DNA of 64,000 nt, taken from the NCBI RefSeq assembly GCF_003605755.1, contig NZ_RAHJ01000021.1, forward strand, positions 48,662 through 112,661, in the 5' to 3' direction. Position 1 is the stretch's first letter; each line of letters begins with the position of its first letter. This DNA is from Tsuneonella suprasediminis (lineage in GTDB: Bacteria; Pseudomonadota; Alphaproteobacteria; Sphingomonadales; Sphingomonadaceae). Positions 28,053 to 36,963 of the stretch are shown here, piece by piece. The translations under genes were made by a program, and so were the position numbers. Under the pieces are notes generated by a model, which was given only the letters and a program-made list of their open reading frames with translations, was not told the origin of the DNA and searched no databases.

Positions 28053-29150
28053 ATGGCGCTCGACCGCATCTCCCTCTCCGGCTTCCGCAACCACCGCGCG
28101 ACCACGCTCGACGGTACGGCGCGGTTCAATCTGCTGGTGGGCGAAAACGGCGCAGGGAAAACCAATGTACTGGAAGCGATATCGCTATTCGCGCCCGGCC
28201 GCGGCCTGCGCCGCGCACCGCTGGCCGAAATGGCGGGCAGCGATGGGCCGGGCGGATTCTCCGTGGGTGCCTCGCTGATCGCACAGGGCGAAGAACCCGT
28301 GCGGCTTGGCACTCTGGCCGAAGCGGCGCGCCCCGGCCGGCGGCTGGTGCGGGTCAACGGCGCGGAAGCGAGCGCGGTGTCATTAGGCGAATGGCTGGCG
28401 ATATCCTGGCTGACCCCGGCGATGGACCGCCTGTTTGCCGACAGTGCGGGCGCGCGGCGGCGCTATATGGACCGGCTGACGGTGGCGCTCGACGCCAGCC
28501 ATGCGCGCAACGCAGCCCGCTACGAAAATGCGCTGCGCGAACGCAATCGCCTGCTTTCCGGCAACGATGCGCCCGATCCGACGTGGCTGGAAGGGATCGA
28601 GTCTCAAATGGCGGAGTATGGCGCGGCGCTGGCCAGCGGGCGGGAACGGTTGATCGCTGCCTTACGCGCCGAACTGGCACGGTTGCCCAGCGAACCTTTC
28701 GCCCGGCCCGAACTGACCTATCAACCCGGCGGCCCGACCGCGTCCGACGCCTTGCGCGAGGCACTGCGTGCCGCTCGCCCGCGCGAACGCGCCGCAGGGC
28801 GCACTCTGACCGGCCCGCATCGTGACGAACTGGCGGTGCGGATGGCGGGCAAGCAACAACCCGCCGATCGCTGCTCGACCGGCGAACAGAAAGCGATGCT
28901 GATCGCCATCACGCTGGCCCACGCCGGGCTGGCGGCCCAAGGGCGCGCCAGCTTGCTGCTGCTGGACGAAGTGGCCGCCCACCTCGACCCCGTGCGGCGC
29001 GAGGCGTTGTTTGCGCGGCTGGCGGATTCGGGCGCGCAAGTGTGGTTCACCGGCACCGAGAGCGCACCGTTCGCGGCGCTGGGCGCGGATGCGGCGGTGT
29101 GGCGCGTGAATGGCGGGATCGTGCAGCACGAGGGGTGGGTTGCGAGGTGA
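28053..29150 (+). CDS. recF: DNA replication and repair protein RecF
   Basis: This 365-aa SMC-like ATPase loads RecA at gaps. The N-terminal strand LDRISLSGFRNH is followed by Walker A GENGAGKTN (30-38), the signature CSTGEQKAML, and Walker B LLLLDEVAAHLD. I chose the ATG at 28053 because it begins the conserved start of RecF; the frame is open back to 27969 but with no family similarity. It stands apart from dnaA/dnaN. Confidence 0.95.
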   Translation: MALDRISLSGFRNHRATTLDGTARFNLLVGENGAGKTNVLEAISLFAPGRGLRRAPLAEMAGSDGPGGFSVGASLIAQGEEPVRLGTLAEAARPGRRLVRVNGAEASAVSLGEWLAISWLTPAMDRLFADSAGARRRYMDRLTVALDASHARNAARYENALRERNRLLSGNDAPDPTWLEGIESQMAEYGAALASGRERLIAALRAELARLPSEPFARPELTYQPGGPTASDALREALRAARPRERAAGRTLTGPHRDELAVRMAGKQQPADRCSTGEQKAMLIAITLAHAGLAAQGRASLLLLDEVAAHLDPVRREALFARLADSGAQVWFTGTESAPFAALGADAAVWRVNGGIVQHEGWVAR

Positions 29151-29175
29151 CGCTGGCCAGACATGACCACCCTGC

Positions 29176-29620
29176 CCCTCGTCATTGCGAGGAGCCGCAG
29201 GCGACAGGGCAACCGATGCGCTGGGCAGAAGCGCCGCCCCGACGGATTGCTTCGCTTCGTACGCAAGGACAAGCAGAGAGGTGAGTGTCGTTGGTGGCCG
29301 TTTTGATTCACACGAAGACACTAAGACACGAGGTGGCCCTGGTTGGTGGGCTCGTGTGGCACCGCAAACGCTTGCTCAACACCACCGCGCTTGCGCAGAA
29401 TTGTGACAAGGGCACCCTCTCCCCTCGTCATTGCGAGGAGCGTAGCGACGTGGCAATCCATGGGCGGCACTGCGCCTCCATCGCAACCGATGCATTAGGC
29501 AGAAACGTCGCCTCATCGATTTCTAACTTGCGTTCGCAAGGATGACGAGGTGGGTGTCCGCTGAACTTGTATTTCTGCGGGTATGTCTGGTTCACACGAA
29601 GACACTAAGGCACGAGGTTA
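29176..29620. repeat. Alternating dispersed repeats downstream of recF
   Basis: Two copies of the CGTCATTGCGAGGAGC element (about 29180 and 29429) alternate with two single arms of the TTCACACGAAGACACTAAG repeat (about 29310 and 29592). The 708-bp gap 29151-29858 holds these plus an 11-bp inverted repeat, GGTCCATGTCT (29750-29760) and AGACATGGACC (29798-29808), just beyond the ubiK 3' end. No gene supported. Confidence 0.75.
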
Positions 29621-29858
29621 GCCTGTCCTACACGCCCCCGCTTTGCCATCTTGGGCTGCATGGCTACCCTGATCTTCCGTGCTGACAGCCGCCTTGTGCC
29701 AGCCCTTTGCCGGAAGGTGACTTTTTTCGCTCAGGACAGTGTAACATGTGGTCCATGTCTCTCACTCCGGCAGGCGGAAACGGCCCGCGAAAGCGCAAGA
29801 CATGGACCGCATTCCGGCAATGGGAAACGCGCCGCGCCGCTGCACGGGCCGCGCTGGC

Positions 29859-30107
29859 TTATGCCTTCAGTTTGGCTTCCAGCGCGGCGATACGTTCGGC
29901 CAGCTTCTCGTTCTCTTCCCGTGCGCGGGAGGCCATTTCCTTGACTGTGTCGAACTCTTCCCGGCTCACGAAGTCGAGGCCGCCCAGCGCCTCCTTCATC
30001 CGGTCGCGCGCGCCTTCGCGCGCCTCACGCGTCATCCCGGCGAACGTACCGGCGGCGGCATTGGCCATTTTCACGAAATCGGCGATCAGTGGGTTTTCGC
30101 TTTGCAT
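29859..30107 (-). CDS. ubiK: Ubiquinone biosynthesis accessory factor UbiK (BMFP domain)
   Basis: This 82-aa protein matches the BMFP/UbiK family: N-terminal ENPLIADFVKMANAAAGTFAGM amphipathic helix, then a long coiled coil (FDTVKEMASRAREENEKLAERIAALEAKL). UbiK helps the aerobic ubiquinone assembly complex. It lies 36 bp after tspO on the same strand. Confidence 0.88.
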   Translation of the reverse strand: MQSENPLIADFVKMANAAAGTFAGMTREAREGARDRMKEALGGLDFVSREEFDTVKEMASRAREENEKLAERIAALEAKLKA

Positions 30108-30143
30108 GGGTGCTATTTGCGCCCAGCCGACGCGCTCGGCAAG

Positions 30144-30701
30144 TCAGATATTCATCCGCTGTACCGCCGCCCCGCCGTGCTCGGTAATCCCACCGTCGGG
30201 GTTAAGCTGCAGAAACTGCCAGTTCAGCAAGGTGGCAAAGGCGATCCATGCCAGATACGGCAGCAACAGCAGTGCCGCCATCCGGCGTACGCGCCAGAAC
30301 AGCACGATGGTCAGCACCACCAGCACATCGAGCACAGCGATCACCACCAGCGCAGTGTCGATCCGATGATACAGGAAGAACACCGGCGACCACGCCAGAT
30401 TGACGATCAGTTGCACGATAAACACCGCAATCGCTGCGGCGCGCCAGCGCGCGCCCCACGCAGTGCAGACGACCGCCAGCGAAAGCCCCATCAACACATA
30501 AAGCACGGTCCACACGATACCGAACCAGATCGGATCGGGGAAAGTGGCGGGCACATCCAGCGATTGAAACCAGATACTGTCGGCACCGCTGCCCGACAAT
30601 CGACCCGAAAGGAAACCGAGCAGCATGACGAGCGGAACAGTGAACAACGTCCAGCGGATGAAGCTGGCGCGCAATTGTCCGCGCGATGCAATGCCGGTCA
30701 T
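30144..30701 (-). CDS. tspO: TspO/MBR family tryptophan-rich sensory protein
   Basis: This 185-aa five-TM membrane protein binds porphyrins and related ligands in characterised members. Family residues are present: PDPIWFGIVWTVLYVLMG in helix 2, VQLIVNLAWSPVFFLYH in helix 3, and LLLPYLAWIAFATLLNW in helix 5. The ~15-residue C-terminal tail is soluble. In alphaproteobacteria TspO links to tetrapyrrole and stress regulation. Confidence 0.93.
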   Translation of the reverse strand: MTGIASRGQLRASFIRWTLFTVPLVMLLGFLSGRLSGSGADSIWFQSLDVPATFPDPIWFGIVWTVLYVLMGLSLAVVCTAWGARWRAAAIAVFIVQLIVNLAWSPVFFLYHRIDTALVVIAVLDVLVVLTIVLFWRVRRMAALLLLPYLAWIAFATLLNWQFLQLNPDGGITEHGGAAVQRMNI

Positions 30702-30778
30702 GTGTCCTCCCGGTTAGTGATTCGTTCATCCGATATTGGCCGCAGCCTTACTGCACCGCAACATGCGGGGCGCACATT

Positions 30779-31516
30779 TCATCCACGGTGTGCCGAGATG
30801 AGAAACTCCACATTGCCTTCCGGCCCGGTGATCGGGCTTTCGACAATGCCCTGTACTGTCCAGCCCAGCCCTTCGATCCATGCCCGCACTTCATCGCACA
30901 CGCGCTGGCGCAAGGCAGGGTCGCGCACTACGCCGCCCTTGCCCACCTCTTCGCGCCCCACTTCGAATTGCGGCTTGATAAGCGCCACGAGGCCACATTG
31001 CGGAGCGGCAAGCTGGAGCGGATTCTCCAGCACTTTGGCAAGGCCGATAAAGCTGGCATCGCACACCACCCAGTTGCACGGCGCGTCGATCATCTCCGGC
31101 GTAAGGATTCGCGCGCTGGTCTGCTCCAGCACCGTCACCCGCGGATCCTGCCGCAGTTTCCACGCCAGCTGGTTGGTGCCCGAATCGACCGCGAACACCC
31201 GCTCCGCCCCGTTCTGCAGCAAGACGTCGGTAAACCCGCCGGTCGAACTGCCGATATCCATCGCCACTGCCCCTGTCGGATCGAGCGCGAAGTGTTCGAT
31301 GGCATGGGCCAGCTTGATCCCGCCGCGCGAAACCCACGGGTGGTCGCGCCCGCGCACATCGAGCGCGGCATCCTCGGCGATCTGGTGCCCCGGTTTTACC
31401 AGCTTGGTTTCCCCGGAAAATACGAGGCCGGCCATCACCAGCGCCTGTGCACGGGTGCGGCTTTCGGCCAGCCCGCGTTCCACGAGCAACTGGTCAAGGC
31501 GGCGTTTCTTCGTCAT
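30779..31516 (-). CDS. tlyA: TlyA family rRNA 2'-O-methyltransferase
   Basis: This 245-aa protein has an N-terminal S4 RNA-binding domain (RLDQLLVERGLAESRTRAQAL) and a FtsJ-like Rossmann methyltransferase domain (AMDIGSSTGGFTDVLLQNGA as the SAM site, LVALIKPQFEVGREEVGKGG). TlyA methylates 16S and 23S rRNA; older hemolysin names are misleading. The start at 31516 faces a divergent lipoprotein gene 51 bp away. Confidence 0.92.
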   Translation of the reverse strand: MTKKRRLDQLLVERGLAESRTRAQALVMAGLVFSGETKLVKPGHQIAEDAALDVRGRDHPWVSRGGIKLAHAIEHFALDPTGAVAMDIGSSTGGFTDVLLQNGAERVFAVDSGTNQLAWKLRQDPRVTVLEQTSARILTPEMIDAPCNWVVCDASFIGLAKVLENPLQLAAPQCGLVALIKPQFEVGREEVGKGGVVRDPALRQRVCDEVRAWIEGLGWTVQGIVESPITGPEGNVEFLISAHRG

Positions 31517-31567
31517 GGACCCAAAACGCCTAGCGTGCGTTGCGCCAGAGTGAAACCAGGAGAGACG

Positions 31568-32122
31568 ATGATTCGCCCAATCCGCCTGACATTTCGTTCT
31601 TCAATCGCCGTTGCGTGCCTGGTTGTGGCCGGTTGCAGCGCGCCCCGCATCGTGCCCACACCGGCACCGAAACCGGTGGAGCAGGCACCCGCGCCGACTC
31701 CGGCGCCAGCCCCTGCGCCCAAATTCGAAAACTGGATGGATGCTCCCGCAACGCCAGGGGACTGGAGCTATCGCCCGCTGGCGAACGGCGGACTGGCGCA
31801 ATTCGGGGAGAAAGGCGCTGCACCTGTGGTGTGGATGCAATGCGACCGCAGCGCGCGCTCCGTCACCATCTATCGCGAAGGTGCCGCCAGCGCCGCGCTC
31901 CCCGTCCGTATTCGTACGGAAACGGCGGATCGTGTGTTCAGCGGAACCCCGGTGAACGCCGGTGGCCGCGGTGCGGTTGCTGTCGCTCTGCCTACTGCAT
32001 CGCCGTTCCTCGATGCGATTGCTATTTCCAAAGGTCGCTTCGCCATCGAAACCGCAGGCCTTGCGCCACTCTATGTGCCGAGTTGGCCCGAAATAACGCG
32101 GGTGATCGAAGATTGCCGCTGA
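31568..32122 (+). CDS. Proline-rich lipoprotein of unknown function
   Basis: This 184-aa protein starts with a signal sequence and lipobox VAGC, followed by a Pro/Ala linker (PTPAPKPVEQAPAPTPAPAP) that would span from the membrane, and a ~130-residue globular domain (WSYRPLANGGLAQFGE..., ending PSWPEITRVIEDC). A GGAGAG ribosome-binding site precedes ATG. No family with known function is recognised. Confidence 0.82.
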   Translation: MIRPIRLTFRSSIAVACLVVAGCSAPRIVPTPAPKPVEQAPAPTPAPAPAPKFENWMDAPATPGDWSYRPLANGGLAQFGEKGAAPVVWMQCDRSARSVTIYREGAASAALPVRIRTETADRVFSGTPVNAGGRGAVAVALPTASPFLDAIAISKGRFAIETAGLAPLYVPSWPEITRVIEDCR

Positions 32123-32333
32123 ATGCAGCCAAGCATTTGTCGCAGAAATGAAATATCCGGCACATTCGAATGCCGGAACAAACGATACTGACGTGGAAAA
32201 AGATTATTGCAAGGCTTGTGTTGTGATCGATTTCGACTCACATTGCCAAGCAGAGACTGACGGTGAACGCAGTTCTCTACCCGGCGGTGAAACGCGAAGG
32301 GTTTGGCTTTCTAGCGCGAAAGGAGGTGATCCG

Positions 32334-32390
32334 ATGTCTCATGGTTCAGCAGGGAGGTCGGTGACGACCCGCGCGGAGCACTATCGGTAG
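32334..32390 (+). CDS. 18-codon leader ORF with an exceptionally strong Shine-Dalgarno
   Basis: The ORF encodes MSHGSAGRSVTTRAEHYR and stops at TAG. Directly upstream, GAAAGGAGGTGATCC (32318-32332) is complementary to 15 consecutive bases of the standard 3' end of 16S rRNA; ordinary sites pair over 4-7. The end of the ORF, CTATCGG, can pair with CCGATAG at 32403-32409, and a second stem AGCGGC/GCCGCT follows, then a terminator-like hairpin. It lies about 200 bp before ilvE. The peptide has no run of Ile, Leu or Val codons, so simple branched-chain attenuation is unlikely. Function unknown. Confidence 0.6.
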   Translation: MSHGSAGRSVTTRAEHYR

Positions 32391-32446
32391 TCTTCATTTC
32401 GCCGATAGAGGCTTCGTGAGCGGCTTCACTGGCCGCTGACCATGCG

Positions 32447-32480
32447 AAGGGCAGTTCCCGACGGGCGGAGCTGCCCTTCT
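32447..32480 (+). terminator. Terminator-like hairpin in the ilvE leader
   Basis: GAAGGGCAG (32447-32455) pairs with CTGCCCTTC (32472-32480), with an inner CCC/GGG stem, followed by TCATTTATC. It lies between the 18-codon ORF and ilvE, so it could end a short leader RNA or act as an attenuator. Confidence 0.5.
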
Positions 32481-32594
32481 CATTTATCGGCTTTCCTACA
32501 TCGCTTCTTCGGTGCATCGGCGCTCACTCAGACTTGAAACGGGCAAACATCCTCTCCTCTTGCCCTGAATCGCCGGTGGCACTAGGCGCAATTT

Positions 32595-33671
32595 ATGGAA
32601 TTTACGCAGCTTCCCCACCCCTCGCCCACTCCCGCCGATGTTCGTGAACAGGCGATTGCCGATCCGGGGTTCGGCACGGTCTTCACCGACCACATGATTT
32701 CAATCGATTACGAGGAAGAGCGCGGCTGGCACAACGCAGTGATCGGCCCGCGCGAACCCATCGCGCTCGATCCGGCGACCAGTGTGCTGCATTATGCTCA
32801 GGAAATCTTCGAAGGCCTGAAGGCCTACAAGCACCCCGATGGCAATCTCGGCCTGTTCCGGCCAGAGGCGAACGCACGGCGTTTCAACATTTCGGCCGAC
32901 CGGATGGCGATGCCGCATCTGCCGGAGGATGTGTTTGTCCAGTCGGTGCGCGAACTGGTCCGCAAGGATGCCGACTGGTTTCCCACCGTTGAGGGCGGGT
33001 CGCTCTATCTGCGCCCCTTCATGTTCGCATCGGAAGCCTTTTTGGGCGTGCGTCCGGCAAAGAAATACAAGTATCTCGTGATCGCCAGCCCGGCGGGCAA
33101 TTACTTTAAATCGGGCGTTCCGGCGGTCAGCATCTGGGTCAGCCGCGATTATGTCCGCGCGGCACCGGGCGGCACCGGCGCGGCCAAGACCGGAGGCAAC
33201 TATGCCGCCAGTCTGGTGCCGCAGGCAGAGGCCATCGCCAAAGGGCACGATCAGGTCGTGTTCCTCGACGCGGTGGAGCGGAAATGGATCGAAGAACTGG
33301 GTGGGATGAACCTGTTCTTCGTGATGGACGATGGCACTGTCATCACCCCGCCGCTGACCGGCACGATCCTGCCCGGAATCACCCGCAACAGCCTGATTCA
33401 ATTACTGAAAGAACAGGGGCTGACGATCCGCGAGGAACGTTACTCGATCGATCAGTGGCGCGCCGATGCCGAAAGCGGAAAGCTGGTGGAAACGATGGCC
33501 TGCGGAACTGCGGCCGTCGTCACTCCGGTCGGCAAAGTCGAAGGCCCCGATGGTGCCTTCACCATCGGCAGCGGTGGCCCCGGCCAGCTCACCCAGAAAC
33601 TGCGCGAAACGCTGGTCGGCATTCAGCGCGGCACAGTGCCCGACCCGCACGGCTGGGTCAGCACCATCTGA
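32595..33671 (+). CDS. ilvE: Branched-chain amino acid aminotransferase
   Basis: This 358-aa PLP enzyme interconverts Leu, Ile and Val with their 2-oxo acids. The PLP lysine is K198 (GAAKTGGNYAASL), with SVLHYAQEIFEGLKAY and GTILPGITRNSLI also conserved. It is the longer bacterial/eukaryotic-like BCAT type rather than the ~300-aa E. coli form. The gene has its own leader region with a short ORF and hairpin upstream. Confidence 0.95.
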   Translation: MEFTQLPHPSPTPADVREQAIADPGFGTVFTDHMISIDYEEERGWHNAVIGPREPIALDPATSVLHYAQEIFEGLKAYKHPDGNLGLFRPEANARRFNISADRMAMPHLPEDVFVQSVRELVRKDADWFPTVEGGSLYLRPFMFASEAFLGVRPAKKYKYLVIASPAGNYFKSGVPAVSIWVSRDYVRAAPGGTGAAKTGGNYAASLVPQAEAIAKGHDQVVFLDAVERKWIEELGGMNLFFVMDDGTVITPPLTGTILPGITRNSLIQLLKEQGLTIREERYSIDQWRADAESGKLVETMACGTAAVVTPVGKVEGPDGAFTIGSGGPGQLTQKLRETLVGIQRGTVPDPHGWVSTI

Positions 33672-33713
33672 GCGAACGCCCCCCCGGGTTACAGAGAGGG
33701 GCGGCAGGATCGA

Positions 33714-34619
33714 CTACAACCGGCTCCGCACCAGATAGCGTTTGGCGAAAGTCGTGCTCGGCCGCAGGACGATCACCGACACGCCTGTAATCGCGATGCC
33801 CGCACCGATCAGCAGGCGTGCGCCGATGGGATCGCCCGTCAGCCATGCCCCCAGCGCAATGGTGAACAGCGGCGTCAGCAGAGTGAGCGGGACGACCTCG
33901 TTCGTCTCATGCCGCTGCAACATCTGATAGTAAGCGGTGTGTGCGCCCACCGACACCAGCAGCGAAGCGAAAATCAGGCATCCGATCAGCTCCACCGGAT
34001 GGGCCGCGATCGGTGCCCACTGGTTGCTCTCAGTCGCGAGTGATAGCGGCGCCAACAGAACCGTCGAACCAAGCCCCGCCCACGCCTGCAACCGGATAGA
34101 GCTGATCTCCAGCGGCTTAATGAACACAGCGCCCAGCGCGCCAACCACCGCTGACAGGAACACCAGCCACAGCCCGTCGGCGCTCTCCACACCCGCTGGC
34201 GATGATACTGCCACGATCACGCCGAGGAATGTCAGCGCGATACCCAACGCGCGCTTCCACCGCACCCGCTCGCCCAGAAACAGGATAGCGAACAGCACCG
34301 TCAGCGGCGCGCCCGAGAGGCTGACGATACCCGATGCCGACGGGCTGGCATCGCGCAGGCCGACCGACAGCAAGGCAAACGAGCCGCCACTGATGGCGAT
34401 GCCGATGGCCAGCACTTTCCACAATTGCTTGGGTACGGGGCGCAACAGAGGCAGCAAAAACAGCGTCACCAGCAGCGAACGCCCGAATGCATACGCCAGC
34501 GGCGGCATACCCAGATCGCCCACCGCGATCTTGCTGACGACGACGTTAAGCGCCCAGACCACGTTGCACAGCACCAGTACTGCGACCGTGCCCAATCCAA
34601 TACCCTTGTGTTCACTCAT
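33714..34619 (-). CDS. EamA/DMT-family permease
   Basis: This 301-aa membrane protein has ten predicted TM helices in two EamA halves (AVLVLCNVVWALNVVVSKIA opens the first; SVVGALGAVFIKPLE lies at the second). It is probably an efflux or uptake carrier for small metabolites; substrate unknown. I use ATG 34619, giving MSEHKGIGLG. The start overlaps the end of the NAD synthetase gene by 8 bp. Confidence 0.87.
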   Translation of the reverse strand: MSEHKGIGLGTVAVLVLCNVVWALNVVVSKIAVGDLGMPPLAYAFGRSLLVTLFLLPLLRPVPKQLWKVLAIGIAISGGSFALLSVGLRDASPSASGIVSLSGAPLTVLFAILFLGERVRWKRALGIALTFLGVIVAVSSPAGVESADGLWLVFLSAVVGALGAVFIKPLEISSIRLQAWAGLGSTVLLAPLSLATESNQWAPIAAHPVELIGCLIFASLLVSVGAHTAYYQMLQRHETNEVVPLTLLTPLFTIALGAWLTGDPIGARLLIGAGIAITGVSVIVLRPSTTFAKRYLVRSRL

Positions 34620-36924
34620 CGGGCACATTCCCACGTAATTCATCGAGCCAGACATCGGCCACAGAATCGCTCGGCGCACGCCAGTCGCTACGCGGGCTGA
34701 GCGCACCGCCAGCGCTCACCTTGGGCCCGTTGGGCAAGGCACTGCGCTTGAACTGGCTGAAACCGAAGAACCGGCGGAGGAAATTCTCCAGCCAATGCCG
34801 GATCGTGGGCAGATCGTAAGCGTGTTTGGCGGCATCGGGAAACGCCAGCGGCCAATGCCCCCGCTTCGCATCGCGCCATGCGTGATAGGCCAGAAACGCC
34901 ACTTTACTTGGCTTCTGCCCCCAACGGATAACGTGATGGAGGAAGAAGTCGTTGAGTTCGTAAGGGCCGATAATGCTCTCTGTACTCTGGATTGCACCGT
35001 CTGCGCCGGGCGGCACCAGTTCGGGGCTGATCTCGGTCGAAACGATATCTTCCAGCACGGCATTGCAACCGGCATCGAACTGTTCGGTTCGCACGGTCCA
35101 GCGGATCAGATACTGGATCAAGGTCTTGGGCACGCCTGCGTTGACGCCATAATGACTCATCTGATCGCCAACGCCATATGTGCACCAGCCCAGCGCCAGC
35201 TCGCTCAGATCGCCAGTGCCGATGACCCATCCGCCATGCTGCCCCGCCAGCCGGAAGAGGTAATCGGTTCGCAAACCCGCCTGCACGTTCTCAAACGTGG
35301 TGTCGTACACCGGCTGACCATCGGAGAACGGGTGGCCGATATCTTCCAACATCCGGGTTGCCGCCGGGCGGATATCGATCTCCGCTGCGGTAATGCCCAG
35401 CGTTTCCATCAGCCGCCAGGCGTTGGCCTTGGTGCCGTCGGAAGTCGCGAAGCCGGGCATGGTATAGCCCCGGATCGTCGTGCGCGGCAGACCCAGCCGA
35501 TCACACGCCTTCGCCGCCACGACCAGTGCGTGGGTCGAATCGAGGCCGCCGGAAATGCCGATCACCAGCGATTTCGGACTCGTCGCTTCGATCCGCCGCA
35601 TGATCCCGTCGACCTGAATATTGAACGCCTCGAAACAATCGGCATCGAGCATGTCGGGCCGGTTGGGGACAAAAGGGAACCGCCGCACAGGCCGGATCAG
35701 GCCGATATCGTGCTGGGGCACCGGATGATCGAACGCGATCGTGCGGAAGCGATCCTCTGGCCGCCCGTGCTGCTCCGCCGCGTCGTTGAAGGTCTGCATC
35801 CGCATCCGTTCGGACAGGATGCGCGCGCAATCGACATCGGCAATGCACAGTTCGGGTTCGAGGCTGAAACGCTCGCTTTCCGCCATCAGTTCGCCCAGTT
35901 CATATATCATCCCCTGCCCGTCCCACGCCATATCGGTGGTGCTTTCCCCGTGGCCAGCGGCGGAATAGACATAGGCGGCAACGGCGCGGCTGGCATGCGC
36001 GCTACACAGCATGTGACGTTCGTCGGATTTGCCGATAGTGATGTTGGAGGCGGACAGGTTCGCCAGCACGGTCGCCCCGGCCAGCGCGGCATAAGTCGAT
36101 GGCGGGATCGGTGCCCAGAAATCTTCGCAGATTTCCATCGCCACCCGGAAACCGGGAATATCGTTGGCAGCGAAGATCAGATCGGTCCCGAATGGCACCG
36201 TCTCGCCGTTGATCTGCGTTTCCAACCCGACAATCGAACGCCCGTTCGCAAACCAGCGCTTTTCATAGAATTCGCGATAGTTCGGCAGGTAACTCTTCGG
36301 CACCGCGCCCAGGATGCGGCCGCGATGGATTGCCAGCGCGCAGTTATAGATTCGCCCGTTGTGCCGCAGCGGCGCACCGATCAGCAACATGGGCTGAATA
36401 TCCGCGCTGGCGCTGACAATTACCGCCAAAGCGGCCTCGACCGCCTCGTGCAAGGCCGTTTGCAAGTGCAGATCGTCAAGCGCATAAGACGACAGGCACA
36501 TTTCGGGATAGACCACCAGATCGACATGGGCATCGTGCGCCCGCCGCGCTTCACCCAGAATGGCGTCGCGATTGAAGGTAACGTCCGCCGTCCGCACCTT
36601 GGGCGTGGATGTGGCAATTCGCACCAACCCATGTGTGTGCAGCGCGAAAAACGGATGAGTCTGATCGGTCATGTCGGGGATATTCTCCGGCGAATGCGCG
36701 GGGTGTTGAAAAGGTTCCAGCCAGTCTGCGGGATTGGCAATCCCAAGTTCCGCCAGCTTACGCTGAACTGCGGCGCGAGGGATTTTGCCCTTGGTTTCCC
36801 AGCCATACACGGTGCGACTGGGCCAGGGTTGCGGGTCGCCATAAATACGCCCGAACTCCTCCGCCGTTAGCGGGGGATCGTGACATTCACGCCATGCGCG
36901 GATTTTTCGACCTGCTTCGTGCAT
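34612..36924 (-). CDS. nadE: Glutamine-dependent NAD synthetase with in-frame N-terminal HTH domain
   Basis: The enzyme makes NAD from deamido-NAD with glutamine as nitrogen donor. The nitrilase-like glutaminase triad is Glu141, Lys210 and Cys266, and the synthetase P-loop is SGGLDS at 458-463. The usual protein would begin at Met85 (36672). The frame continues 84 codons upstream without a stop and encodes an XRE-like DNA-binding segment (SRTVYGWETKGKIPRAAVQRKLAELG, about residues 36-61). Either a real regulator-enzyme fusion of 770 aa, or an HTH peptide read through; a weak GGAGA precedes Met85. A perfect palindrome lies directly upstream of the long start. Confidence 0.88.
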   Translation of the reverse strand: MHEAGRKIRAWRECHDPPLTAEEFGRIYGDPQPWPSRTVYGWETKGKIPRAAVQRKLAELGIANPADWLEPFQHPAHSPENIPDMTDQTHPFFALHTHGLVRIATSTPKVRTADVTFNRDAILGEARRAHDAHVDLVVYPEMCLSSYALDDLHLQTALHEAVEAALAVIVSASADIQPMLLIGAPLRHNGRIYNCALAIHRGRILGAVPKSYLPNYREFYEKRWFANGRSIVGLETQINGETVPFGTDLIFAANDIPGFRVAMEICEDFWAPIPPSTYAALAGATVLANLSASNITIGKSDERHMLCSAHASRAVAAYVYSAAGHGESTTDMAWDGQGMIYELGELMAESERFSLEPELCIADVDCARILSERMRMQTFNDAAEQHGRPEDRFRTIAFDHPVPQHDIGLIRPVRRFPFVPNRPDMLDADCFEAFNIQVDGIMRRIEATSPKSLVIGISGGLDSTHALVVAAKACDRLGLPRTTIRGYTMPGFATSDGTKANAWRLMETLGITAAEIDIRPAATRMLEDIGHPFSDGQPVYDTTFENVQAGLRTDYLFRLAGQHGGWVIGTGDLSELALGWCTYGVGDQMSHYGVNAGVPKTLIQYLIRWTVRTEQFDAGCNAVLEDIVSTEISPELVPPGADGAIQSTESIIGPYELNDFFLHHVIRWGQKPSKVAFLAYHAWRDAKRGHWPLAFPDAAKHAYDLPTIRHWLENFLRRFFGFSQFKRSALPNGPKVSAGGALSPRSDWRAPSDSVADVWLDELRGNVPDE

Positions 36925-36927
36925 AAA

Positions 36928-36956
36928 CAGTCAGTATCCCTTTCGGATACTGACTG
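36928..36956 (-). promoter_or_regulatory. Perfect 29-bp palindrome abutting the HTH-nadE start
   Basis: CAGTCAGTATCC (36928-36939), five bases, GGATACTGACTG (36945-36956): a perfect 12-bp inverted repeat ending 3 bp before the ATG at 36924. It may be an operator for the HTH domain (half-sites TATCC/GGATA are like those of XRE protein HipB) or the terminator of topoisomerase IB (minus-strand order TTT follows the stem). Confidence 0.65.
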
Positions 36957-36963
36957 CAAGCAA

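Noticed and set aside
29748-31553. 601-codon plus-strand frame over ubiK, tspO and tlyA
   Set aside because: Antisense to three well-supported genes and without domains.
32318-32335. Possible 16S rRNA 3' end on the minus strand
   Set aside because: Only 15-16 bases match the rRNA tail and the neighbouring sequence is not rRNA; better read as a Shine-Dalgarno on the plus strand.
34795-36870. 691-codon open frame antisense to nadE
   Set aside because: Shadow of NAD synthetase, which has complete catalytic motifs.
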